Positions 32,012 to 40,219 of a stretch of DNA of 64,000 nt are shown here, piece by piece. The translations under genes were made by a program, and so were the position numbers. This DNA is from Melissococcus plutonius ATCC 35311 (GTDB lineage: Bacteria > Bacillota > Bacilli > Lactobacillales > Enterococcaceae): positions 1,779,501 to 1,843,500 of the forward strand of contig NC_015516.1 of NCBI RefSeq assembly GCF_000270185.1, given 5' to 3'. Numbering within the stretch: the stretch's first letter is position 1; every line of letters starts with the position of its first letter. Below the pieces are notes generated by a model. The model did not search any database. It was given only the letters and a program-made list of their open reading frames with translations, and was not told the DNA's origin.

Positions 32012-32070
32012 AAAAAAAACCAAAAATAGAACATGCCCTCAAGACTAATTTTCATGAGTTTCTATTTTTG
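32012..32070 (-). terminator. Terminator-like hairpin A in the rpoB leader
   Basis: CAAAAATAGA (32021-32030) pairs with TCTATTTTTG (32061-32070), with further CTCA/TGAG or CATG/CATG pairing in the loop. On the minus strand the stem is followed by G then T8 (32019-32012), the form of an intrinsic terminator. It is about 110 nt before the rpoB start, downstream of the rpoB promoter. Confidence 0.68.
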
Positions 32071-32080
32071 TTTTCCATAT

Positions 32081-32109
32081 AAAAACCGGAACGGACAATA
32101 TTTCGTTCC
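32081..32109 (-). terminator. Terminator-like hairpin B in the rpoB leader
   Basis: On the minus strand GGAACG (32109-32104) pairs with CGTTCC (32093-32088), followed by GG and TTTTT. It lies between the rpoB promoter and hairpin A. Confidence 0.6.
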
Positions 32110-32143
32110 TGCTTTAATATTTTAGATAGTTTTCGCATTCTTC

Positions 32144-32172
32144 ATTCTACTATAGCTTATATAATTTGTCAA
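32144..32172 (-). promoter_or_regulatory. rpoBC promoter
   Basis: On the minus strand, a consensus -35 TTGACA (32172-32167), a 17-bp spacer and -10 TAGAAT (32149-32144). This is the best promoter match in the window. It would start transcription near 32137. Confidence 0.82.
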
Positions 32173-32539
32173 CTGTTTTGATGCATTTTATGCGGTGTTA
32201 TTATTGGAATTTATTAAAAACGTGAATAATCATTAATAAAATATAAAACAATATGAAAGCTACCAAACATTTAATGAAAGAATAACGCTAACCGCCTTTA
32301 TGGTTATCTATATTTATGAAAATTGCATTGTAATAACAAAAATTATTTATTTTTAACCTTATCAAGCAACAAAAATAGGATGTAGCTATTACTTAGAAAG
32401 TCAAAATAGGATTAACAGTGATTCGATTAATAGAATGGTTTCATAGAAGTAGTCACTAATTTACTAGAAGAACAATTCATTTTTAAAATGAATTTATGAT
32501 TTGTTTCTCTCCACATCTCTATCTTATAAGTTCAAAATA

Positions 32540-32570
32540 AAAAAATAATTGCCCTACTCAATTATTTTTT
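32540..32570. terminator. Orphan 12-bp terminator-like hairpin upstream of birA
   Basis: AAAAAATAATTG (32540-32551) pairs with CAATTATTTTTT (32559-32570). It has T runs in both directions. No gene ends just upstream, so its transcript is unknown. Confidence 0.55.
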
Positions 32571-32691
32571 CTATTGTCTTATTCATTAATTGCTGATAAG
32601 ATTTGAATAATCCACACATACAAAAAGTAAATAAAGCAATCATGGGATCAATGCTAAAAATTTTTAACGGTTTATTATTTAAGGAGTTCTT

Positions 32692-33666
32692 ATGTCTACA
32701 AAAAATGATGTCTTAGCCTTTCTTATGAAACATGCACCTGAACGTGTATCAGGGGAATACATGGCAAATGAATTAACCATTTCTCGAACTGCTATTTGGA
32801 AAGCTATTAACCAATTACGGAAAAGTAGTTTTTCAATTGAAAGTAACTCACAAGGTTATCTTTATAAAGAGACTAACCTGCTATCTATTCCTGGTATAAA
32901 TGCCAATCTTTGCTCTACTGCACCTACCTTAACAATAAAAAAAATGGCGAATTCTGAATCAACTATGAAAGATGCAAAATTAGCGATTTTAGATCAGACA
33001 CCTGCACACACTTTATTGGTCGCTGATATGCAAAAATTTTCAGTTGGGCGCTTTGGCCGTCCATTTTTTGCAAAGCCAGGTGCAGGTATTTATATGAGTT
33101 TAATCCTTCATCCAAATCAAAAATTTAGTGAAATTACAAATTATACCATTATTACTGCTGTTGCAGTTGTACGCGCATTAAATAAGCTATTAGATATTTC
33201 TCCAAAAATTAAGTGGGTTAATGATATTTATATAAATGATAAAAAGGTCTGTGGCATTCTTACTGAGGCGATCAGTGATATGGAAGCAGGTCAAATTTCT
33301 AGCATTATTATTGGTATTGGATTAAATTTTTCTATTAAACAAATTGAATTTCCAGATGAATTACAATCAAAAGTTACTTCTTTATTTCCAAATGGTCAAT
33401 ATACCGTTACAAGAAATGAATTAATTGCAGAAATTTGGAATCAATTTTACAAAATATTAGTCCATTCAACGAATGAGCAAATCATCGATGAATATAAAAA
33501 ATATTCATTGGTCTTAGGAAAAAAAGTTTCTTTTATGCAAAATAAAAAAGAATACACAGGATTGGCAGAAACGATTAATTTAAAAGGTGAGTTAGTCGTT
33601 CGATTAGTAGATGGCACTAAAAAATTGCTCTGTTCTGGCGAAATTAGCTTACAAGCAATTTATTAG
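32692..33666 (+). CDS. birA: Biotin--protein ligase / biotin operon repressor
   Basis: This 324-residue protein attaches biotin to carboxylases and can repress biotin genes. It has an N-terminal winged helix (about 1-60, VSGEYMANELTISRTAIWKAI), a central ligase domain (about 85-265) and a C-terminal SH3-like domain (about 275-322). KWVNDIYI and KVCGILTEA are normal. The biotin-loop motif, usually AGRGRFGRPF in relatives, reads FSVGRFGRPF (residues 116-125): the second GR of GRGR is kept, the first is replaced by SV. The start has AAGGAG. It is divergent from rpoB. Confidence 0.92.
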   Translation: MSTKNDVLAFLMKHAPERVSGEYMANELTISRTAIWKAINQLRKSSFSIESNSQGYLYKETNLLSIPGINANLCSTAPTLTIKKMANSESTMKDAKLAILDQTPAHTLLVADMQKFSVGRFGRPFFAKPGAGIYMSLILHPNQKFSEITNYTIITAVAVVRALNKLLDISPKIKWVNDIYINDKKVCGILTEAISDMEAGQISSIIIGIGLNFSIKQIEFPDELQSKVTSLFPNGQYTVTRNELIAEIWNQFYKILVHSTNEQIIDEYKKYSLVLGKKVSFMQNKKEYTGLAETINLKGELVVRLVDGTKKLLCSGEISLQAIY

Positions 33667-33709
33667 TATGTGTCTTTTATTTAAAATAGAAAAAGAATTA
33701 GGTAGTCTT

Positions 33710-34333
33710 TCAGCTATAGACACTAAAATGTTGGTTAGGATATTGGTTATTCTCAATTTCATCTACCATAGCACGTGCATAATCACCATAACTAATATAG
33801 CTATTTCCATCTTGATTATAAGTCAGTTCATCACCAGCTGTAAAATAATGACCAGTGACCTCTCCATTTGCATCAAAGGTTTTTGCTGGACTAATATATG
33901 TCCAATGAACATCTTTTGATTTTTCTAGTAATAATAAACTCTCAACCATGGCATTTCCTATTTGATAGGTAGTTTTTGGAAAATCAGGTGTATCTTTTAA
34001 TCGTTCTGTATGTTCGGAGTTAACAAATAAACTACTAGCACCACCAACAACAATTAATCTTGTCTTTTGCCCAGTTAAAATAGTGATCAAATGCTCCATA
34101 GAAGTTGAAAATTGTTGAAAATTTTCCCAAAATCCTAAAGCACTTACCAACACATCAAATTTTTGAATATCTTCTGTTGTTAATTGGTAAACATTTTTTT
34201 CTAGGATAGGAACATCATTAGTTATTTTTTGTCTATCTCTCACAATAGCTGTAACGTTTAAATTTCGTTGTTTTGCTTCTTTCAAAATGAGAGAACCTAC
34301 TCTACCACTTGCACCTACAATAGCTATTTTCAT
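33710..34333 (-). CDS. NAD(P)-binding Rossmann protein (NmrA/YwnB-like)
   Basis: This 207-residue atypical short-chain dehydrogenase-like protein begins MKIAIVGASGRVGSLIL, with the nucleotide loop GASGRVG at residues 7-13. It lacks the Tyr-x-x-x-Lys catalytic pair of classical SDRs. YTYISPAKTFD-like and SYGDYARAMVDEIE segments match the NAD(P)H-binding family of YwnB/NmrA regulators or reductases. The substrate is unknown. It faces birA, with a 43-bp gap. Confidence 0.82.
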   Translation of the reverse strand: MKIAIVGASGRVGSLILKEAKQRNLNVTAIVRDRQKITNDVPILEKNVYQLTTEDIQKFDVLVSALGFWENFQQFSTSMEHLITILTGQKTRLIVVGGASSLFVNSEHTERLKDTPDFPKTTYQIGNAMVESLLLLEKSKDVHWTYISPAKTFDANGEVTGHYFTAGDELTYNQDGNSYISYGDYARAMVDEIENNQYPNQHFSVYS

Positions 34334-34456
34334 TGTTATTTCTCCATTCTTAGTGAAAAAACAAATTTTATATATTTATGATTTTGTCCTATATCAAAAT
34401 CAATAGCAACCACCCTTATCCAAGACTTAGGATAAAAATTTCTATTTAATTTATAA

Positions 34457-34738
34457 TTACATAAAACGACTAACTTTTTTTAGTTCATCTGTTACTGAAA
34501 TAGATACAATATTTTCTACACCACAAAATGGACAATTATAAAATAAATTTAATTTATTATCTAATATTGTTTCTTTGCTTTGTAATTCAACTTCATTATT
34601 TCCTAATTGTAATGTTTCAAATGGAATATTTATTCGATAATTTCCTTTACTATCTGTTCGGATGTTTAACAAAAATCTACCTATGATGTCTTTTGAACAT
34701 CCTTTACATGTTAAGTTTAAAATTATCTCTTTATCCAT
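34457..34738 (-). CDS. Small CXXC zinc-ribbon-like protein of unknown function
   Basis: This 93-residue protein carries two CXXC pairs, CKGCSK near residue 11 and CPFCGV near residue 73, which could together hold one zinc ion. The region between is rich in beta-type sequence. The ATG at 34738 has a GGGAGAG ribosome site; an upstream in-frame ATG (34768) lacks one. I do not recognise the family. It belongs to a small accessory patch between birA and rplL. Confidence 0.6.
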   Translation of the reverse strand: MDKEIILNLTCKGCSKDIIGRFLLNIRTDSKGNYRINIPFETLQLGNNEVELQSKETILDNKLNLFYNCPFCGVENIVSISVTDELKKVSRFM

Positions 34739-35061
34739 AATTATCTCTCCCTCATTTTCCTTCTTCAAGAAGTCTACACATATTAAATTTTAGATGATTT
34801 TTATAAAAATTACGATTGATACGACTTATGATAGGTTTTTAGGTAGTTAACAAAATTATTTCAATAACAGAAATTATCTTTTTCAATGAATCACTAAATT
34901 TATTTAATCAATAAAAATCAATTGCATTGATTTGTTTATTCAATAGCCATCTATCAAAATTTCTTTGTTATATTTGCTTTAAAGTTTGATAATTATACCA
35001 ATAAAAAAATAAGACTAAAATTTTCATAAGAATCTACAACCGAATAGTTATCAACAAATTT
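34739..35061. other. Intergenic region in the accessory patch
   Basis: AT-rich sequence upstream of the small CXXC protein gene and downstream of the lyase terminator. No feature was recognised. Confidence 0.5.
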
Positions 35062-35091
35062 AAAAGAGAGTTATCTAGATAACTCTCTTTT
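35062..35091 (-). terminator. Perfect 30-bp palindromic terminator
   Basis: AAAAGAGAGTTATC pairs with its mirror arm around CTAG (35062-35091). On the minus strand it ends in a T run. It is downstream of the rhamnogalacturonan lyase locus. Confidence 0.82.
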
Positions 35092-35120
35092 AATAATAAG
35101 CAATGGTTCATTTTCTATTT

Positions 35121-35160
35121 TTCTATTTATTCTTCAATCTTTCTATTCATTCTTCAATCT
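35121..35160. repeat. 20-bp tandem duplication at the lyase stop codon
   Basis: Two 20-bp units (35121-35140 and 35141-35160) differ at one position. The unit at 35141-35160 contains the last codons and stop of the lyase gene; the other copy lies just past it. Confidence 0.85.
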
Positions 35161-36799
35161 CTAATTTAATCATATCATATGCAACATAACCATTTGTTTG
35201 AAAATGAATAACATTGTTATCTATTAATTGTTCAGCTGATATTTTCATTTGTAATTTTTGGGTACGTCCACCTGTTACACTTGAACGATAAGCGCTTCTG
35301 TCATTTTCAAAAGTATACGTATTCAAAATTGTATCATTTAATTTCACTGTGTATTTTATATCTGTTCCTGCTTGTTCACTACTTGCTTGATAGGACGTTC
35401 CAGCTAAGCAAACGGTTAACAAGTAATTTTTAGCTGTTTGTTTAGGCTTTTTAAACTGAATCATCCATTCTCCGCGATTACTTTGCAGATAGTACCAATC
35501 ATCTTTACTACCAATTCGATAGTTAAGAGTTGCAGGTGTTAAATCTTTCCAAATATGATTACGTAATTGATCGCCAAATTTAAATGATTCAGTTGTTTTG
35601 GAATAGCCACCTATTTTCCAAATTAATGGTTTCTCTTTGTAATCAACGATTAATTTATCTAGATTTAAATTTTTATTAATCTTATAACTACCTAAATAAA
35701 ATTCTTCTGAAATACCTGTATGACGAATATATGCATACATATAATAAGTGTCCGGCTGGATGTGATTCATTGTAAAGTGATTACTTTTCTTTGTTTCTGC
35801 ATAATAGATGTGTCCTGCATTATGATTATAGTAGTCTCCTTTTTCATTAGTTAAAACAACCATCCAATCATAAGTTTTATCTTCCTGATTCAGTTGAAGA
35901 TTACCTGTTAAAGTAAATACTTGTTTTGGATAGTTTTTCTCCTTTGATGATAACCAAGTGTTAGGAAAATGTACTTATTCCTGTGCAACTCTTTTCTTTA
36001 CATCGGTTATTTTATCATTTCCATCATTTATATAGATACACCAAGGTCCATATAATTTTTGCCAATTCGGTGAGGCGTTAAATGAATCTACACCATAATG
36101 TGATCCACTTAAACAATTTAGTGTAATTCCATCATAATGAACCAATAAATCTTGTCTTAAAGGACCGGAGGCATACCCACTTTTATCAATTGGAATAAAC
36201 CAAAAACCGTATTTTTCACCATAATGTCCCCAAAAATCATTGTCTTTGAAATATCCAGAGTAATCATATTTAGAATAAATATTACTATTCGAGTATTTCC
36301 CACTATCAGGTAATTTAAATGTTTCATCTTGAAGCTTTTCATGTTTAGCCAAATATTTTTAAGAAGGTTGCAGTCCTTGACGTTCATGATTATAGGCAAT
36401 TGGAAACAATGTTCTATTCACCCGATAAACAGTTCTAAATTGGCCAATTTCATGCCCTACATCTTTTGTCGAAGCAATAACATAGCCATAGATGGCTGGG
36501 TCATTGTTTTTAACAAGTAAATGATACTCTAGATTTACTGGTGTTTTATCATCAATATAGGCAATGTGTATCCAGTTATTATTGTTTTCAATTACTTTTA
36601 ATTCTGTTGGTGTGACGCCATGAAGTTGTCCATCAAAATAATCGCAATAAAAACTATTTCCTTCTTTAGGACTATTTTTGACATCAATCATTTCTTTTCC
36701 TTTATATAATAGTGAAGTTGCTCTCACTTTTGAAGAAAAGGTAATCTCTATTAGTTGGTTTTTTATTTTACAAGCAAATCCATTAACAATTAATTCCAT
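35147..36799 (-). pseudogene. Rhamnogalacturonan lyase (polysaccharide lyase family 4), two internal stops
   Basis: PL4 enzymes cleave the rhamnogalacturonan I backbone of pectin by beta-elimination. One frame of 550 codons is interrupted by TAA at 36359-36361 (codon 147) and TAA at 35975-35977 (codon 275). In order it holds an N-terminal beta-sandwich catalytic domain (about 1-270), an fn3-like domain (about 285-360) and a C-terminal carbohydrate-binding-like domain ending YDMIKLEI. Lys 177 in YSKYDYS and His 234 in GSHYG match the spacing of the PL4 catalytic Lys/His pair. There is no signal peptide, so the intact enzyme would be intracellular and act on imported oligomers. The start ATG at 36799 has GAGGTGA. 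The family call comes from motif recognition only. Confidence 0.75.
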
Positions 36800-37577
36800 T
36801 CTTTCACCTCATTCAATTTCTTATGTTTCATTCAAATAATAAGTAGCTAAATGATTATTTTCTGTATCAATATTTATTGAAAAATTAGTTTTATATCAAA
36901 CTAGTTTATGAGATATTTTCATTCAATCCATCAAGTATAATCATTCTAGCTAGTTTCATTGATAGATAGATTTTTTGATCATAATACTGAAAAGTTGATT
37001 TTCTTATCTATTCAACAGTTTGATCCATTATTTCATTAATTCAGTAAACAATATAAGTAATGTGCATTTACGCTTTATAATTCCTCATTTTTATCAACTT
37101 ATCTAAACAATTTATCTTTTATATGCGCTTTCCTCCCTTCTTCTATTAGATTTTCTATTTATACGTTTACTGTGTACGAAATACTTAAAAATAAACCCAT
37201 CAAGAAAGACAAAAAAGCATTTAATATTTTTTAAATAATTTTATTTTACTAATAATATTTATTTTATAATTTAAAAAATAAATAATAATCTTATTTTTTT
37301 CCAAATTATTTTTTTCTAATGCAATTAAATAATTATAAAGATACTTATTTTGTTAAAAATCTATCATTCAATCCATTTCAATTGATTTTAATTAGAATAA
37401 TTTGTTTTTAAATAAACTAGTAAATGAATTAATTTTAGAAATGAATATGGCAAAATTAAATTATCAATTATTAAATAATATTTTAAAATATAAAAAATAT
37501 TATTTTAAAGATAGAATTGTCTTACTTTTTCTTATTCTTATTATTGCGAATAAGAAATAATATTTTTATATAAAAAA
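36800..37577. other. About 780 bp of AT-rich intergenic sequence
   Basis: This is the longest non-coding run in the window. I see no coding frame with a ribosome site and no RNA gene. On the minus strand near 37130-37140 there is an orphan GGGAGG site followed by no usable start codon, which could be a relic of a lost gene. Confidence 0.5.
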
Positions 37578-37613
37578 AAGACTAAAATCCTTAAAAATAA
37601 GGATTTTAGTCTT
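37578..37613 (-). terminator. Intrinsic terminator of rplJL
   Basis: A perfect 13-bp stem AAGACTAAAATCC/GGATTTTAGTCTT (37578-37590 with 37601-37613), followed on the minus strand by a T8 run. Confidence 0.9.
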
Positions 37614-37629
37614 AAGCAATGTTATTTAA

Positions 37630-37992
37630 TTATTTTACAGTTACTGATGCGCCAACTTCTTCTAAAGCTGTTTTTAATGCATCGGCTTCGTCTTTAGGAA
37701 TATTTTCTTTAACTGGTGCAGGTGCGCCATCAACAACAGCTTTTGCTTCTTTCAATCCTAAACCAGTTGCTTCACGGACTGCTTTAATAACTTTCACTTT
37801 TTGATCACCAGCAGAAGTTAATTCAACAGTAAATTCAGTTTGTTCTTCTGCTGCTGCTGGACCTGCTGCTGCTGCAACTGGTGCTGCTGCTGATACGTTA
37901 AATTCTTCTTCAATAGCTTTAACTAAGTCGTTTAATTCTAAAATTGTCGCACCCTTTAATTCTTCGACAATATTTTCAATGTTCAATGCCAT
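37630..37992 (-). CDS. rplL: 50S ribosomal protein L7/L12
   Basis: This 120-residue stalk protein has the N-terminal dimerisation domain ([20 protein letters not shown]), an Ala-rich hinge ([18 protein letters not shown]) and the C-terminal domain with [23 protein letters not shown]. It follows rplJ in the usual order. Expression is tied to L10 through the leader upstream of rplJ. Confidence 0.98.
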   Translation of the reverse strand: MALNIENIVEELKGATILELNDLVKAIEEEFNVSAAAPVAAAAGPAAAEEQTEFTVELTSAGDQKVKVIKAVREATGLGLKEAKAVVDGAPAPVKENIPKDEADALKTALEEVGASVTVK

Positions 37993-38051
37993 TTTGTATT
38001 TCCTCCAATTTTATTGTTCTTTATTAATTTAATGAATTTATGCTGCTAAAA

Positions 38052-38552
38052 TTAAGCAACATCTTCTTTGCTGTCTGATACTGCCTTGACAGCATAAGCC
38101 ACATTGCGTACAGGTGCTTGTAGCACAGATAGCAACATAGATAATAATCCTTCGCGATTTGGAAGTTTTGCCAAAGCAACGATTTCTTCAACTGAAGAAA
38201 TTTTACCTTCAATAATGCCACCTTTAATTTCCAATGCACTTGCTTCGTTTGCAAATGTATCGATAATTTTTGCAGGTGCTACGATATCCTCATTACTAAA
38301 TGCAACTGCCGTTGGTCCAGTAAATACTTCTTCCAATCCTTCTAAGCCAGCTTTTTGTGCTGCTCGTGAAAGAATCGAATTTTTGATTACTTTCATTTCA
38401 ACGTTTGCCTCACGCAATTGTTTACGTAAATTGGTAACTTCTTCAACAGTTAAACCACGATAATCAACAATAACTACTGATGCAGCTTGGTTAAATTTTT
38501 CAGTTGTTTCATCAACTAAACTTGCTTTTTTTGCAATTGCTGCTTCACTCAT
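38052..38552 (-). CDS. rplJ: 50S ribosomal protein L10
   Basis: L10 anchors the L7/L12 dimers to the ribosome. The ATG at 38552 ([16 protein letters not shown]) has AGGAGGTGA just upstream and gives 166 residues, the usual length. An open frame extends upstream to 38594 but crosses the ribosome site. A structured leader with a terminator lies upstream. Confidence 0.97.
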   Translation of the reverse strand: MSEAAIAKKASLVDETTEKFNQAASVVIVDYRGLTVEEVTNLRKQLREANVEMKVIKNSILSRAAQKAGLEGLEEVFTGPTAVAFSNEDIVAPAKIIDTFANEASALEIKGGIIEGKISSVEEIVALAKLPNREGLLSMLLSVLQAPVRNVAYAVKAVSDSKEDVA

Positions 38553-38628
38553 TTCTTTCACCTCCTGATTGATGATACGGAATTTTTTCATCATTGCTTA
38601 AACGAATCATTTAAAGTTTAACTCTCGA

Positions 38629-38752
38629 ATAAATAAAAAAACTCCATGTCACCGTAGACATAGAGAACGACTGATTATTGTTAACAATCATGATTGTCCT
38701 CGGTAGGAATGATTAAGGCAATCGCCACCTACTGTCTTCGGTACATTACTAT
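38629..38752 (-). ncRNA. L10 leader (rplJ-rplL attenuator)
   Basis: On the minus strand a structured leader runs from about 38752 (GTACCGAAGACAGTAGGTGG) to an intrinsic terminator CTCTATGTC/GACATGGAG followed by T7 (38665-38629). The conserved stretch CCTACCGAGGACAATCATG matches Firmicutes L10 leaders. Established role: free L10-L12 complex binds the leader and favours termination, balancing stalk protein supply. Confidence 0.85.
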
Positions 38753-38755
38753 TTA

Positions 38756-38795
38756 GCTTTACTCATCATATCATACATAATATGATGAGTAAAGC
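38756..38795 (-). terminator. 16-bp perfect hairpin between rplA and the L10 leader
   Basis: GCTTTACTCATCATAT (38756-38771) pairs exactly with ATATGATGAGTAAAGC (38780-38795). No long T run follows on the minus strand, so it may be an RNase processing or 3'-stabilising hairpin, or a weak terminator of rplKA. Confidence 0.65.
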
Positions 38796-38859
38796 CGAAA
38801 TTTCAATAAATGGATATAGAATTTCTTTTCAAAATTCTAAGTATTCTTATTTCATTAAA

Positions 38860-39549
38860 TTAAAATGAAAATTGATCAACGTGAATACCTGGTCCAAAAG
38901 TTGTTGTAACTGAGATGTTTTTGATATATTGTCCCTTAGCTGTTGATGGTTTTGCTTTTAACAAAGTATCATTAATTGTATTAAAGTTTTCAATTAATTT
39001 TTCTGCGTCAAAAGATACCTTACCAATTGGTACATGAACATTTCCAGCTTTATCTACACGATAAGTTACCTTACCGGCTTTTACTTCATTTATTGCTTTT
39101 GTTACATCCATTGTTACAGTACCAGTTTTTGGATTAGGCATTAATCCTTTAGGTCCTAATACTCGACCTAATTTACCAACTTCAGCCATCATATCAGGTG
39201 TAGCGACTACAACATCAAATCCAAACCAACCGTCTTGAATTTTCTGTACCATGTCTGCTTCACCAACATAATCAGCTCCAGCTGCTTCTGCTTCTTTTGC
39301 TTTTTCACCTTTGGCAAATACTAAAACAGTTTGTGTTTTACCTGTACCATTAGGAAGAACAACAGCACCACGAATTTGCTGATCCGCTTTTTTAGGGTCA
39401 ACGTTTAATCGATAAGCTACTTCAACTGTTGCATCGAATTTTGCTGTGTTTGTTTCTTTTGCTAAAGCCACAGCTTCTGTAACTGAGTAAACTTTTGTTA
39501 TATCAACTTTTTTTAATGCATCTTGCATCTTTTTGCTTTTTTTAGCCAT
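38860..39549 (-). CDS. rplA: 50S ribosomal protein L1
   Basis: This 229-residue L1-stalk protein carries [19 protein letters not shown] and the conserved C-terminal GPGIHVD region. It follows rplK with a 103-bp spacer. That spacer holds a bipartite element (39567-39593) also found before rplK. Confidence 0.98.
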   Translation of the reverse strand: MAKKSKKMQDALKKVDITKVYSVTEAVALAKETNTAKFDATVEVAYRLNVDPKKADQQIRGAVVLPNGTGKTQTVLVFAKGEKAKEAEAAGADYVGEADMVQKIQDGWFGFDVVVATPDMMAEVGKLGRVLGPKGLMPNPKTGTVTMDVTKAINEVKAGKVTYRVDKAGNVHVPIGKVSFDAEKLIENFNTINDTLLKAKPSTAKGQYIKNISVTTTFGPGIHVDQFSF

Positions 39550-39566
39550 TTTGTTTCCTCCTTGAT

Positions 39567-39593
39567 TGTGGTTATAACGGTCGAACCTCCCAC
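39567..39593 (-). promoter_or_regulatory. GTGGGAGG...TAACCACA element before rplA
   Basis: On the minus strand GTGGGAGG (39593-39586) and TAACCACA (39574-39567) are separated by 11 nt and lie just upstream of the ribosome site. GTGG and CCAC can pair. The same two half-motifs occur before rplK. Confidence 0.5.
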
Positions 39594-39652
39594 GTAATTC
39601 ATATTTTTCAATATGAAATAAACAGAGAAGCTACTTCCCAAGATTACTAAAA

Positions 39653-40075
39653 TTATTCTACAGTAATCCCCATGCTTCGTGCAGTTCCTTCAACCATGCG
39701 CATTGCTGACTCAACGTTAGCAGCGTTTAGGTCTGCCATTTTTAATTCAGCGATTTCTTTTACTTGATCACTGGTTACTTTGGCAACTTTCGTTTTATTT
39801 GGTTCACCTGAACCCTTATCGACTTTTGCTGCTTTTTTTAATAAAACTGCAGCAGGTGGCGTTTTTGTTACAAAGGTAAATGAACGATCTTCATAAACAG
39901 AAATAACTACAGGAATAATAAGACCTGCTTGGTCTGCTGTACGTGCATTAAATTCCTTTGTAAATCCCATAATATTAATACCTGCTTGACCTAATGCTGG
40001 TCCAACTGGTGGAGCTGGTGTTGCCTTTCCTGCTGGAATTTGCAACTTAACGATTTTTTCTACTTTTTTTGCCAC
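39653..40075 (-). CDS. rplK: 50S ribosomal protein L11
   Basis: This 140-residue protein of the GTPase-associated centre starts with GTG at 40075 ([18 protein letters not shown]) after AAGGAGG. The block [22 protein letters not shown] and the C-terminal [13 protein letters not shown] are typical. It is the first gene of rplKA; nusG and secE lie further upstream, separated by two unrelated genes. Confidence 0.98.
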   Translation of the reverse strand: MAKKVEKIVKLQIPAGKATPAPPVGPALGQAGINIMGFTKEFNARTADQAGLIIPVVISVYEDRSFTFVTKTPPAAVLLKKAAKVDKGSGEPNKTKVAKVTSDQVKEIAELKMADLNAANVESAMRMVEGTARSMGITVE

Positions 40076-40100
40076 GAGACATACCTCCTTAAGTCCGTGA

Positions 40101-40134
40101 TGTGGTTAATGGAGAGTCAGATTTCTCCTCCCAC
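40101..40134 (-). promoter_or_regulatory. GTGGGAGG...TAACCACA element before rplK
   Basis: On the minus strand GTGGGAGG (40134-40127) and TAACCACA (40108-40101) are separated by 18 nt that contain a further GGAG/CTCC pairing. They precede the rplK ribosome site. Confidence 0.5.
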
Positions 40135-40219
40135 CTTTATAGTATAGTCTAAAACAAAAATGTTTTATGCATACATAGATTATTCTAACAAACAAGGAAA
40201 AATTTGCAAGACTTTTTTG

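Larger units (their letters stand above)
31903..32691. other. Divergent rpoB/birA intergenic region
   Basis: The left half is the rpoB leader, with two terminator-like hairpins and a promoter. From about 32210 to 32530 there is unassigned AT-rich sequence without a supported gene. An orphan terminator lies at 32540-32570 upstream of birA. Confidence 0.6.

Noticed and set aside
34414-34436. Short TTATCC/GGATAA hairpin
   Set aside because: Only six base pairs and no T run in the direction of any upstream gene.
37120-37200. Possible catabolite-responsive element upstream of the lyase locus
   Set aside because: Only about 11 of 14 positions match and it is some 350 bp from the gene.
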